Of a stretch of DNA of 64,000 nt, positions 43,979 through 52,451 are shown piece by piece. The translations under genes were made by a program, and so were the position numbers. Below the pieces are notes generated by a model that saw nothing but the letters and a program-made list of their open reading frames with translations, searched no databases and was not told the origin of the DNA. The first letter of the stretch is position 1; the number at the start of each line of letters is the position of its first letter. Origin of the DNA: Bradyrhizobium daqingense (GTDB lineage: Bacteria > Pseudomonadota > Alphaproteobacteria > Rhizobiales > Xanthobacteraceae); NCBI RefSeq assembly GCF_021044685.1, contig NZ_CP088014.1, positions 6,186,001 through 6,250,000 of the forward strand. The letters run 5' to 3'.

Positions 43979-44065
43979 CGTCATTGCGAGCGCAGCGAAG
44001 CAATCCAGGATCTTTCCGCCGCGGCAGTCTGGATTGCTTCGTCGCAAGGGCTCCTCGCAATGACG
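43979..44065. repeat. Dispersed palindromic repeat, family A, copy 3
   Basis: It begins CGTCATTGCGAGCGCAGCG and ends CTCGCAATGACG. The right arm is altered: GCTTCGTCGCAAGGGCTCC replaces the perfect inverse seen in copies 1 and 2. Confidence 0.8.
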
Positions 44066-44706
44066 GAGTGTGGGGCAACAGCTTCGCTCCATCGATCTTT
44101 GCAGGCACGCCTTCGCAGCCTCGCGGCAAATCGCGCCCGAGTTTTGCGTCGGTGCCTCACCCTCGATTGAAGAAGGGCGCAGGGAAGACCGGGTGCCGGC
44201 CGGGCACCCACGGTCCACTGTGCGAAAGCGTGTGCTTACAAAGATTGCACAGCGGCATACAGGTGAAGCCAAGCAACCGGCCTTCCCTGCGCAGTGGGTT
44301 TACGGCGTATGTCGTGCTCTCCCCGGGGAGCGATGCACTATTGCCCCCGTCGCCTTGCGGATGGCTGATGCTGCGAACCCGGTCGGGCCGCCTCATCACC
44401 GCAAGACTTGGCGTACAGACCCCGGACGCCAGGACGACACGATTTTGCCGTACGCGAACCGCACCCGTCGTTGGCGCGACGCTTTCGCTCACGGTTGCCC
44501 GCCCTGCGAAGCCCTTCGCGCCGGTGTGGTCCACGTCCCACCGCCGCCCGGCCCGCGTTCGTGACGATCGCGATACGCCCCTCTTCGTTGGGCCGGGTTG
44601 CGGCGATACATACGCCGTTTCCGAATTTCGGTAAAGTGGAATATTTTCGACGGTGCACGTTGACTCAGCTCTGGCGTGTTTTGCCCGGCGGGCAACGCAA
44701 AGCCTA

Positions 44707-44782
44707 GTAGCCCGGATGAGCGCAGCGACATCCGGGATTCTGCCGGCACCGTCCCGGGTGTCGCTTCGCTCACCCGGGCTAC
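44707..44782. repeat. Dispersed palindromic repeat, family C, copy 1
   Basis: GTAGCCCGGATGAGCGCAGC is mirrored by GCTTCGCTCACCCGGGCTAC, with TCCGGG / CCCGGG pairs inside. A related copy lies at 56296-56367. Confidence 0.75.
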
Positions 44783-44806
44783 GAGGATGTACGCGCAGGA
44801 ACGCCG

Positions 44807-45001
44807 CTAATCCTCGCTCGAGGCCGCGGAGCGGTTGTGCAGATAGGCCTGCGACAACAGGAAGAACAAGGCGCGCTCGCCTTGATATTTGGCGGACGGC
44901 CGGGTGCGCTCGAAGCCGTCGGCAAAGACCTTGCCGGACTGGTCGCACACTTGCCATCGCCAGCCAAACCGCTTGCGCCTGGTGAGGATCACTTCGAACA
45001 T
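44807..45001 (-). CDS. Small conserved-looking basic protein
   Basis: A 64-residue protein: MFEVILTRRKRFGWRWQVCD, then QSGKVFADGFERTRPSAKYQ and GERALFFLLSQAYLH. The strand-turn-strand-helix pattern with W-x-W-x-V-x-D looks like a compact DUF1508-type (YegP-like) unit, but I cannot confirm it. It has a consistent composition and no signal peptide. Function unknown. Confidence 0.6.
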   Translation of the reverse strand: MFEVILTRRKRFGWRWQVCDQSGKVFADGFERTRPSAKYQGERALFFLLSQAYLHNRSAASSED

Positions 45002-45366
45002 GCCGACGGGCTAGGTCCCCTGCTCCTGCCGGTCTCGCAAGGCACGCGCCTGCTCCGGCCTCCCCCGTTAGACGGATGCCCGACATATAACGCAGCAGGA
45101 TGGAAAGAGAATAAAATTGATGATCGGAAATTGGTCTCTTCCACCACTGTGGTGAATTCACGGCGCATCGGAATAAGACGGCGCCCGCGGTGTAAGTCCA
45201 AGCTCAGCGCAACAGGCCGGTAGCAGTCATGGTATTCAAGGCAGTACACAAGAAATAACGAATGGTGAGCATCCGCTTACCCGACATGCAACGACAGAGG
45301 TAAGAAGGGATAGATCAATCGTGCGCTAGATGAGATGTGTCGTATCTGCAGCGTTACAGAAGGCCG
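45002..45366. other. AT-richer intergenic region
   Basis: A 365-bp region downstream of the 45367 gene (minus) and upstream of the 44807 gene (minus), so it contains the latter's promoter. CACCAC-T-GTGGTG near 45140-45155 is a small palindrome. No gene is seen. Confidence 0.4.
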
Positions 45367-46440
45367 CTACCGCGCGACGACCTCGACTTCGCCGTCGACG
45401 CCGTTCACGACGTTGAAGCCACGCTCGTAGACCTTGCCCTCGTTCTTGGCGATGGCGCGGTATTCGCCTTCGGAGAGCACGACGCGCGGAAAGGCGCCGA
45501 TCGATTCCTTGATGACGTCGCCGCCCGGGGTGATCACCGACCAGGCGGTGTTGGCAAGCGCTTCGCCGCCCCTGTCGCTGACGAGCTTGAGCGTGATCAC
45601 GGCGGCGCGGTGGGTGATGGTGACGTCGGTGAGCTTGCCGGCCTGGACGCGGATGTCCGAGCGCACCACCGAATTGGCGTCGCCGTAGTTGGAGACGATG
45701 TAATAGGTGCCTTCCGGAATCAGCACGACGTCGCCGGCGGCGACGTTGGGAACCAGCGAGGCGCGCTCGCCGGATTCGAACTGGCTGCCCTTGTAGATCG
45801 AGAACGAGATCTGGTTTTGCGGAATGCGGCTGGTGCCGACGCGGCCCTCGATGCGCAGGCCGCCCGCGGGCAGGACGAAGGATTCGCGGTCGGTCTCCGC
45901 CTTCAGGCTGACGGTGCGCACCGCGCTGACGAGGCCGAAAGCGACGTGGACGACGTAATTGCCGGGCGGCAGCACGATGTTGGGCGCGGCATTGCGGTCC
46001 TCGCGGATCAGCTTGAAGGTGCCGTTCTCGTCGGGACGGTCGGCGAACACGCGCCAGACCAGGCCGCTGGTGATCGCAGGAGAATCCTTGCCGTATCTTG
46101 CGGTCAGCGACAGCACGCCCTGGCCGGGCACGGCCGCATTCAGCGGCGCGGCCGGCGGCACGGTCGTGACCGCGGGCGGCGGCATGCTGGGCGAGAGCGG
46201 CTGCATCAGGGTCGGCGGCAGGCTCGGGGGGCCGGCGCCCGGCCCGGAGGGTGCGGCCAGATTGATGGCGGCGCCGGGATCGGGCACCGAAGCAGGGGGC
46301 ACCGGCGGCGGACGATCGGAGAAAAGCTGCGCCTGAGCGGCGTTCTGGCCCAAGATCATGAGGCAGGCGGCAAGGCTCAGCGCCGGCAGCAGCCGAACGC
46401 TGCGCCGCCATCCGATGATGCCGTCACCCCCGCGTGTCAT
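45367..46440 (-). CDS. Exported protein with repeated beta domains
   Basis: A 357-residue protein with a signal peptide (LLPALSLAACLMILGQNAAQ, cleavage near AQA-QLF). Residues about 40-105 form a Pro/Ala-rich linker (RPPPVPPASVPDPGAA, PPSLPPTLMQPLSPSMPPP). The remainder consists of repeated beta-rich units with similar strings: NIVLPPGNYVVHVAFGLVSA, VVLIPEGTYYIVSNYGDANS and RVVLSEGEYRAIAKNEGKVY. These look like carboxypeptidase-regulatory/transthyretin-like domains. Probably a periplasmic or surface protein; function unknown. Confidence 0.75.
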   Translation of the reverse strand: MTRGGDGIIGWRRSVRLLPALSLAACLMILGQNAAQAQLFSDRPPPVPPASVPDPGAAINLAAPSGPGAGPPSLPPTLMQPLSPSMPPPAVTTVPPAAPLNAAVPGQGVLSLTARYGKDSPAITSGLVWRVFADRPDENGTFKLIREDRNAAPNIVLPPGNYVVHVAFGLVSAVRTVSLKAETDRESFVLPAGGLRIEGRVGTSRIPQNQISFSIYKGSQFESGERASLVPNVAAGDVVLIPEGTYYIVSNYGDANSVVRSDIRVQAGKLTDVTITHRAAVITLKLVSDRGGEALANTAWSVITPGGDVIKESIGAFPRVVLSEGEYRAIAKNEGKVYERGFNVVNGVDGEVEVVAR

Positions 46441-46674
46441 GCCTCCTGCTTTTCACCGAAAACGCGGCAAATTCAAGCCTCGGAACCCCCAGGAAATACG
46501 GTTCTCGGGAACCCGATTGACGCCTGCGTGATTGGCCGAGGACGACCAGCCGTCGCCACACTGCTGCCCCCTGCTTCCCGAACGGTATAAACCATGCTTC
46601 ACCCTCGTTATGGCGGAGCGGAGGTCCGGCGCCTACTCTGGTGTGAGGGCTGGCCCGGGCAGGAGAGTTTTTCG

Positions 46675-47715
46675 GTGCTGGATATTTTGAAGGGTCGGGG
46701 CGCGAACGGCTCCAATGGGGAAAAAGCGGGGGAGAAGGTGGGGCTCGGCACCACCCGCCGGCCGGTCATCGGCCTTGCCCTCGGCGGCGGCGCGGCGCGC
46801 GGCTTTGCCCATATCGGGATCATCAGAACTCTGATCGCCAATGGGATCGTGCCCGACGTCGTGGTCGGCACCTCCATCGGCGCCGTGGTCGGCGGACTCC
46901 ATGCGGCCGGCCGGCTCGATACGTTCGAAGATTGGGGGCGCAGCCTGCAGGGCATGCGCAACATCCTCGGCTATCTCGATATCCGCCTCAACGGCTCCGG
47001 CCTGCTCGGGGGCGAGAAATTGGCAACCCGGCTCGAGGAGGCGGTCGGGCAGGCCCTGATCGAGGACCTCCCGATCAAGTTCGCCGCCGTGGCGACCGAG
47101 GTCCGCACCGGCCACGAGATCTGGCTGACGCGCGGCCGCGTGGTCGATGCGATGCGCGCCTCCTATGCGCTGCCCGGCATCTTCGCGCCCGTGCTGATCG
47201 GCGACCGTTGGCTGGTCGACGGCGCGCTGGTCAATCCGGTGCCGGTCTCGGCCGCCCGCGCGCTCGGCGCCGAAATCGTCATCGCCGCAAATCTTTCCAG
47301 CGACATCTTCACCCATTCCACGACGATCTATTCGCACGGCGCGATGCCCGCGCCAGTGGCAGTCGTACCCGAAGTGTCGACTGCCAAGCGGCGCTTTCCG
47401 CGATTTTTCTCACCCGAGAAGACCATGAAGCGCGAGTTCTTCGGCGGCGGCGGACGGCCCGGCATCTCCTCGGTGATGGTGGATGCCTTCAACATCATGC
47501 AGGACCGCATCACGCGCGCCCGCCTTGCCGGCGATCCGCCCGACCTGTTGATCACACCGCGCGTCGGCCAGTTCGGCTGGTTCGACTTCCACCGCTCCGA
47601 GGACCTGATCGCGCACGGCACGCGCGCCGCCGAGCGCGCGTTGGACTCGATCCAGGAGGCGATCCACGTGCTGGCGCCGCCGCCTGAAGGGGCAGCGCCC
47701 ACCGCACAAGAGTGA
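46675..47715 (+). CDS. Patatin-like phospholipase
   Basis: A 346-residue protein. The GTG start (VLDILKGRGANGSN) has AGGAGAG upstream; an ATG 27 codons earlier is possible. Patatin motifs are complete: oxyanion loop GGGAARG (37-43), nucleophile Ser67 in GTSIGA, and Asp182 in the catalytic DG of VDGALVNPVP. It is an RssA/YchK-like bacterial patatin that hydrolyses acyl esters of phospholipids, likely cytoplasmic or membrane-associated. It runs convergently into the CBS-domain gene with 7 bp between the stop codons. Confidence 0.92.
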   Translation: MLDILKGRGANGSNGEKAGEKVGLGTTRRPVIGLALGGGAARGFAHIGIIRTLIANGIVPDVVVGTSIGAVVGGLHAAGRLDTFEDWGRSLQGMRNILGYLDIRLNGSGLLGGEKLATRLEEAVGQALIEDLPIKFAAVATEVRTGHEIWLTRGRVVDAMRASYALPGIFAPVLIGDRWLVDGALVNPVPVSAARALGAEIVIAANLSSDIFTHSTTIYSHGAMPAPVAVVPEVSTAKRRFPRFFSPEKTMKREFFGGGGRPGISSVMVDAFNIMQDRITRARLAGDPPDLLITPRVGQFGWFDFHRSEDLIAHGTRAAERALDSIQEAIHVLAPPPEGAAPTAQE

Positions 47716-47722
47716 GATCCGA

Positions 47723-48151
47723 TCAGGCGGTCTTGATGTAGTCGCGCAGGGCTTCCTGCTCGGACTCGTATTCCTGGACGCGGCGCTTGACGATGTCGCC
47801 GATCGAGATCAGGCCCACCACCTTGCCGTTGTCGATCACGGGCAGATGGCGGAACTTGCCCGTGGTCATCGTTTCCATGAGCTCGGCGACCGTATCGGTC
47901 TCCTTGCAGGTGACGACCTTGCGAGTCATGACCTGGGCAACCGGTTCATCCAGCACGCTGGCGCCGCGCTCGCCGAGCACGCGCACGATGTCGCGCTCGG
48001 ACAGGATGCCTTCGAGCCGGCTCTGGTTCATCACCAGCACCGCACCGATCTTCTTTTCGCCCAGCAGCTTGACCGCGGCCGACAACTTGGCGTCGGGCTC
48101 GACGCTCATGATCTGATGGCCCTTGGTACTGAGAATGGAACGTACCGTCAT
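47723..48151 (-). CDS. Two-CBS-domain protein
   Basis: A 142-residue protein starting MTVRSILSTKGHQIMSVEPD, made of two CBS motifs: LSAAVKLLGEKKIGAVLVMN with GILSERDIVRVLGERG, and TVAELMETMTTGKFRHLPVI with GLISIGDIVKRRVQE. CBS pairs bind adenosine nucleotides (ATP, AMP, NAD or SAM) and act as energy sensors. Stand-alone proteins of this type are common in Rhizobiales, and partners are unknown. The start codon choice avoids a 21-residue Arg/Glu-rich extension. Confidence 0.9.
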   Translation of the reverse strand: MTVRSILSTKGHQIMSVEPDAKLSAAVKLLGEKKIGAVLVMNQSRLEGILSERDIVRVLGERGASVLDEPVAQVMTRKVVTCKETDTVAELMETMTTGKFRHLPVIDNGKVVGLISIGDIVKRRVQEYESEQEALRDYIKTA

Positions 48152-48319
48152 TGTCGCCTCCCAGAATCGGAGCCGTTCGCGTTCGGCGGTCCGGACTTGT
48201 TCGCGAGTCTTCAACTAACAGTTACAGCGCCGGTTTCACGCTCGTGCGCTTTGCGAAGCGCTGCCGCTATGGGCTTGCCGCTTCGGAACATTCTTCCGGG
48301 GAATGATGGATGAATTCGG

Positions 48320-48338
48320 GCGGCGCTGCAAGCGCCGC
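48320..48338 (-). terminator. Probable terminator of the rhomboid gene
   Basis: GCGGCGCT-GCA-AGCGCCGC is a perfect 8-bp stem with a 3-nt loop, 26 bp downstream of the stop at 48364. There is no T tract on the minus strand. Confidence 0.45.
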
Positions 48339-48363
48339 TTCAAATATGGTCTGAAACGTCGCG

Positions 48364-49158
48364 TTATGACGCATCCGCAGCATCGCTTCGCACGCGCGGC
48401 ACGGGATCGAACAGCGCGAACAGCAGGAGCCCTGCGAAAAAGCCGCCGATATGCGCCTGCCAGGCCACGCTCGTTGTCTCCGCATCGACGCCGATCGCGC
48501 CGAGACCGAAAATGATGTTGACGCCGAACCAGACCGCGAGGAAGCCGACCACGCGCCCGTCGCGCAGCGCGCGCGACAGCGGCAGCGCCGGAACCTTCGC
48601 GGCGGTAGCGGCGTCCGAGCGGCTGAACGAGAGAAAGCTGCCGCGGGCGAAGGCGAAGCGGATCGCCGCCGCCATTGCGCCGGACACCGAAGCCGAGGCG
48701 CCGATCATTGGCGCAACCGCATGCTCATGGGTGATGAGATGGGCGAGCGCGCCGGCCGCCGCCGTCACCGCCATGAACACGAAGAACCTGACGGCCCCGA
48801 ACCGCCGCGCCAGCGCGCTGCCGAACGGCAACAGCCACAGCAGGTTGAAGCCGAGATGGGTCAGATTGGCGTGCAACAGCGAATAGGTGACGAAGGTCCA
48901 GACCTTCGCCCCCGTCCCGCCCGGGATCTGCAGATTCAGTAGCGAGGAATCGTACCGCTTCGGGATGAAGCCGAAGACGTCGATGGTCCAGTTCTCGAGC
49001 TCCGGCGGCAGCAGCACCCGCAGATGGATCACCGCGAGCAGAACGATATAGGCGGTCAGCGCCGCCGGCAGTGTCAGGATCGGCTCGCGCGGAGCCTTCT
49101 CCTGGACGGCCGGCAGATCCGGAGACTCCTGCGGCGGAGAATTTGGCGGGGAATCCAA
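48364..49158 (-). CDS. Rhomboid intramembrane serine protease
   Basis: A 264-residue protein if it starts at the TTG at 49156-49158 (DSPPNSPPQESPDLP). A 39-codon longer ATG form at 49275 would encode a strong terminator-like hairpin, so I prefer the TTG. Six or seven membrane helices follow. The catalytic Ser155 lies in MIGASASVSGAM and His236 in WQAHIGGFFAGL. Loop L1 and helix 2 contain LLHANLTHLGFNLLWL, with the conserved His and Asn. Rhomboids cleave single-pass membrane proteins inside the bilayer; the substrate is unknown. Confidence 0.9.
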   Translation of the reverse strand: MDSPPNSPPQESPDLPAVQEKAPREPILTLPAALTAYIVLLAVIHLRVLLPPELENWTIDVFGFIPKRYDSSLLNLQIPGGTGAKVWTFVTYSLLHANLTHLGFNLLWLLPFGSALARRFGAVRFFVFMAVTAAAGALAHLITHEHAVAPMIGASASVSGAMAAAIRFAFARGSFLSFSRSDAATAAKVPALPLSRALRDGRVVGFLAVWFGVNIIFGLGAIGVDAETTSVAWQAHIGGFFAGLLLFALFDPVPRVRSDAADAS

Positions 49159-49242
49159 GGCAGCTTCGCTTTCAGCGCGATCGGAGCGACATGCTTGGAG
49201 ATAGTCGCCTTTGCCGCCCCTGCGCAAGTGCACAAGAGGAAA

Positions 49243-49269
49243 AGGCAGGGCCCCTGGGGAGCCCTGCCT
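49243..49269 (-). terminator. Intrinsic-terminator-like hairpin upstream of the rhomboid gene
   Basis: On the minus strand AGGCAGGGC pairs with GCCCTGCCT (9-bp stem, 9-nt loop) followed by TTTTCC. The stem lies inside the longest rhomboid frame but upstream of the preferred TTG, and suggests a short transcript ending here. Confidence 0.55.
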
Positions 49270-49610
49270 GTCCATGTCGGTCTTCCGGTACTCCAAGGAA
49301 TAAGGTGTATCCCCACCCCTCCCCGCGGCCCGTGACCAAACTGTTTGACGCCCTGTGTACAAGCCTCGCCGAGAACCTGGAAAACCGGCGGGGCTTGCGT
49401 CCGCGGTCACCATAGCAGCGGGGCTGCCGGCGGGAAGCGCATAGTTAATTTAACGTTAACGGTGCAAAGAAAGCTCCCAGGGGGCCTAAAACACGCCCGC
49501 GGCATGGACGCTGCAAATCCCCTCCTGCACAACAACCAAAGGGATCGCGGGTGCACTGAAGCGGGACAGGGTTGTCCCGTGGGGTTGCACCCCGGGGTTA
49601 GCGTTCAGTC
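49270..49610. other. Intergenic region with CtrA box and possible small RNA
   Basis: TTAA-TTTAACG-TTAA at 49445-49459 is an exact CtrA-type box, about 150 bp before the PAS gene and upstream of minus-strand transcription. On the minus strand, about 150-170 bp between this box and the 49243-49269 hairpin could be a small RNA or an attenuated leader. No protein-coding gene is seen. Confidence 0.4.
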
Positions 49611-50165
49611 ATGAAACATCCGTCGAGCCGCGCGTTCTTCGCGTATTGGGACAAGAAGCGTGGCACCGCGCGGGCCCCTGATCGGGCCGACATCGACCCG
49701 GCTGCCGTCCGCGATCTGCTCAGCGACATCTTCGTGCTGTCCTGCGAGCCCAATCTCGGCTTCCCGTTCCGCGTGGCCGGCACGCGGGTCTGCGCGCTCG
49801 CCGGGGGCGACCTCAAGGACCGGAGCTTTGCGGCGCTGTTCACGCCGGAAACCCGCGGCGAGATCGAGGAGATCACCACCATTGTCGCCGACGAGACGCT
49901 GGGCGCAATCGCCGGCCTCACCGCCGCGCGCGAGGACGGCAGCAAGGCGCATCTCGAGCTGCTGCTGCTTCCCTTCAACGCCCGCCCGCACACACCCGTC
50001 AGCGTGACCGGCGTGCTGGCACCGTTCGACGATGAATGCGGCACGCTCGGTGCCTTCACCCTCACCTCATGGCGCTATCTGCATCAGCCGGAGAAGCTGC
50101 TGCCGCGCGCAATCCGCAAACTGCAGATCGCACGCGGGCTGATGGTGTATGAGGGGCTGCGCTAA
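49611..50165 (+). CDS. PAS-domain protein (PAS_5/DUF1457 type)
   Basis: A 184-residue protein beginning MKHPSSRAFFAYWDKKRGTA. It shows the single-domain PAS_5 pattern frequent in Rhizobiales: LLSDIFVLSCEPNLGFPFRV, AGTRVCALAGGDLKDRSFAA and LLLLPFNARPHTPVSVTGVL. A short C-terminal helix follows (RAIRKLQIARGLMVYEG). Such PAS-only proteins probably sense a small ligand or redox state and act on partner proteins. A CtrA-type box lies 150 bp upstream, hinting at cell-cycle control. Confidence 0.8.
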   Translation: MKHPSSRAFFAYWDKKRGTARAPDRADIDPAAVRDLLSDIFVLSCEPNLGFPFRVAGTRVCALAGGDLKDRSFAALFTPETRGEIEEITTIVADETLGAIAGLTAAREDGSKAHLELLLLPFNARPHTPVSVTGVLAPFDDECGTLGAFTLTSWRYLHQPEKLLPRAIRKLQIARGLMVYEGLR

Positions 50166-50296
50166 TCTCGAAAGCGCAGGCGACCGTGTCGATCGTCGCG
50201 CGGCATGGCCGCTTTTGCCGGATTTGCGTCATTCCTGAAGTAGCCGCGAGCGGCTAGCTTCCGCGCCGCGTGAGACGACGAGCGGGTGACATCATC

Positions 50297-51430
50297 ATGA
50301 GCTGGCGCATTCTGGGCTGGACCGTAGTCGGCGGCGTGGCACTGCTTGCCGCGATCGGCGGAACATGGCTGCTTCTGCTGCCCGGCGCGCCATCATCGGG
50401 AACCGCGTCTGCGATCTCCAGCGAGGAAGCCGCGGCGACGCTGGCCGCGTTGAAACCGCCGAAACGAAAGCGCCCCTTGATCGCCATCGTCGGCATCAAC
50501 GACATGAGCGAGACCACCGACTATCTCATGCCCTACGGCATCCTCGCACGCGCCGACATCGCCGACGTCCTCACCTTGGCGACGCAGCCCGGGCCCGTCA
50601 CGCTCTATCCTGCGCTCAAGGTGCAGCCGCACGCGACCATCGCCGCCTTCGATGCAGCACACCCCGACGGCGCCGACTACGTCATCGTGCCCGCGATGAG
50701 CCGCGACGACGACGCAGCGGTCCTGCAATGGATCAGGAGCCAGGCCGGCAAGGGCGCGATCGTGATCGGCGTCTGCGTCGGCGCCACCGTCGTTGCCAAG
50801 ACCGGGCTGCTCGACGGCAAGCGGGCCACGACGCATTGGTATTCCGTGCGCGACCTCCAGAAGCATACGACGATCCGCTATGCGCCGGATCGCAGACTGG
50901 TCGTCGACCAGGGCGTCGCGACGACCACCGGCATCACCGCATCCATGCCGATGGCCCTCACCTTGATCGAGGCGATCGCCGGCCGGGCCAAGGCCGAGGC
51001 GGTCGCCCGCGAGATCGGCCTTGCGGCGTGGGATGCGCGCCACCGCAGCGACGCCTTCAGCTTCACGCGCCCCTTCGCGCTGACCGCAATCGCGAACACG
51101 CTCGCGTTCTGGAACCGCGAGCAGCTCGGCATCGCCTTGACGCCCGGCATCGACGAGGTCTCACTCGCGCTGATCGCCGATGCATGGTCGCGAACCTATC
51201 GCTCGCGCGCCCTCACCTTCGCCGCCACGCCGCAGGTTCAGAAGAGCCGCGGCGGTCTCGGCATCCTGCCGGAGCGGATCGCCGACGATTGGCCGGCACA
51301 CCAGACGCTGCCGGATACCGTCACCTCGCCGCCAGCGCAGGCACTGGACGAGACGCTGCGCGCGATCGAGACGCGCTATGGATCGCGCACGGCCGACTTC
51401 GTGGCGATGCAGCTAGAATATCCGCGATAG
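50297..51430 (+). CDS. Membrane-anchored DJ-1/PfpI-family protein
   Basis: A 377-residue protein starting MSWRILGWTVVGGVALLAAI, one N-terminal transmembrane helix. The DJ-1/PfpI (class I glutamine amidotransferase-like) domain follows at about 55-225: RPLIAIVGINDMSETTDYLM, YVIVPAMSRDDDAAVLQWIR, then VIGVCVGATVVAKTGLLDGK with the candidate nucleophile Cys in GVCVGA and RATTHWYSV. It is of the GATase1/FtrA-like sensor subtype, but the usual AraC DNA-binding domain is replaced by an unrecognised ~150-residue C-terminal region. A role at the membrane is inferred. Confidence 0.78.
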   Translation: MSWRILGWTVVGGVALLAAIGGTWLLLLPGAPSSGTASAISSEEAAATLAALKPPKRKRPLIAIVGINDMSETTDYLMPYGILARADIADVLTLATQPGPVTLYPALKVQPHATIAAFDAAHPDGADYVIVPAMSRDDDAAVLQWIRSQAGKGAIVIGVCVGATVVAKTGLLDGKRATTHWYSVRDLQKHTTIRYAPDRRLVVDQGVATTTGITASMPMALTLIEAIAGRAKAEAVAREIGLAAWDARHRSDAFSFTRPFALTAIANTLAFWNREQLGIALTPGIDEVSLALIADAWSRTYRSRALTFAATPQVQKSRGGLGILPERIADDWPAHQTLPDTVTSPPAQALDETLRAIETRYGSRTADFVAMQLEYPR

Positions 51431-51452
51431 CGGCAGTAAAGATTTGTTCGAC

Positions 51453-51959
51453 ATGAGCAAGCCGCATTGGCGTCCCGCACGCGCGTCCGATCTCGCTGCG
51501 ATCAGCGCGATCGCGGCGCGAATCCATCCTGGTCTGTTCGAGCGAACCGACGTGCTCGCGGAGAAGATGCGGCTTTGTCCCGATGGATGCCGCGTGCTCG
51601 CTGCGGACGAAGCGATCGTCGGCTACGGGCTCGCCCATCCCTGGAAGCAACATCGGATTCCACCGCTCGACGGCTTCCTCACTGGATTGCCCCACGATGC
51701 GGACTGCCTCTACGTGCATGATGTCGCCGTGCTGCCCGACGCCCGCGGCGGTGTCGCACGCGCCTATATCGCGATGATCGAGCAACTCGCGCGCGCATCC
51801 GGCATCACGGCGCTGGCGCTGGTCTCGGTCTATGCCACGCAGCCGCTGTGGCAACGCCTCGGCTTTCGGCCCGTGGCGGCAGACGCGGAATTGCGTACGA
51901 AGCTCGCCTCCTACGGCGAGGGCGCGACCTACATGCTTCGCGATCTCGCTGCGGCGTGA
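51453..51959 (+). CDS. GNAT-family N-acetyltransferase
   Basis: A 168-residue protein starting MSKPHWRPARASDLAAISAI; a TTG three codons earlier is in frame. The acetyl-CoA fold is visible: CRVLAADEAIVGYGLAHPWK, CLYVHDVAVLPDARGGVARA (the V-x-P and R/Q-x-x-G-x-G/A pyrophosphate loop, here DARGGVA) and TALALVSVYATQPLWQRLGF. The acceptor substrate is unknown. It follows the DJ-1/PfpI gene by 22 bp in the same direction, so they may be co-transcribed. Confidence 0.85.
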   Translation: MSKPHWRPARASDLAAISAIAARIHPGLFERTDVLAEKMRLCPDGCRVLAADEAIVGYGLAHPWKQHRIPPLDGFLTGLPHDADCLYVHDVAVLPDARGGVARAYIAMIEQLARASGITALALVSVYATQPLWQRLGFRPVAADAELRTKLASYGEGATYMLRDLAAA

Positions 51960-52082
51960 CGCCCTTCCCGGTCGCGGCTCACGCGGGCGTGAAGCCGCCC
52001 GCTCGAACCGGCTTCGGCCGGCCTCCGTCGAAGAAACGTGCGGACCGTTCCGGTCTCGCCGAACCGAGACTGGAGACCTTCC

Positions 52083-52376
52083 ATGAAGCTCACATTGTCG
52101 AAAGTTGCTTTGATTGCATTCGCTGCGACGGCCGCGTTCAGCGCGACCAGTGCCAACGCCACGCAGTACCGGGCCTACGGCTGCGAGTTCGCCTTCTTCG
52201 AGGGCTGTGCCGGTCTGGTCGAGGTGCCGAACCAGGGCGGACGGCGCGCTCGTACCGCTCCCGATATCTCGCCCGTCTACATGAAGCAGACCGACCCGCG
52301 CTACAATTCGGTGCTGCATGACGCCGGTGGTGGCGGCGGCGGAGGTGGCGGTGGTGGTGGCGGCGGCGGCCGCTGA
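52083..52376 (+). CDS. Small exported protein ending in polyglycine
   Basis: A 97-residue protein: signal peptide MKLTLSKVALIAFAATAAFS with cleavage after NA-TQYR, then a short domain with two cysteines (YGCEFAFFEGCAGLVEV) and YMKQTDPRYNSVLHDAG. The chain ends with 15 consecutive glycines and Arg. The glycine codons are mixed GGT/GGC/GGA, so this is not a simple single-codon slippage tract, though the region is a DNA repeat. Function unknown; a surface or structural role is speculative. Confidence 0.62.
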   Translation: MKLTLSKVALIAFAATAAFSATSANATQYRAYGCEFAFFEGCAGLVEVPNQGGRRARTAPDISPVYMKQTDPRYNSVLHDAGGGGGGGGGGGGGGGR

Positions 52377-52451
52377 GCCCACCGGACTTTTCCGATGATG
52401 TCGCCGGTGCGATCCGGCGGCATCATTGCCGTCCGGACTGGATGACGAGGC

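Larger units (their letters stand above)
43855..44806. other. Gene-poor region rich in dispersed repeats
   Basis: About 950 bp with no convincing gene. It contains a family A palindrome (43979-44065), a long stretch (about 44150-44640) that resembles an intergenic repeat I recall as recurring in Bradyrhizobium, and a family C palindrome (44707-44782). The 244-codon plus-strand frame across it has repeat-derived composition and is not accepted as a gene. Confidence 0.55.

Noticed and set aside
43900..44634. A 244-codon frame in the repeat-rich region
   Set aside because: It begins in a palindromic repeat, continues through repeat-like DNA, and lacks a plausible ribosome-binding site or domain.
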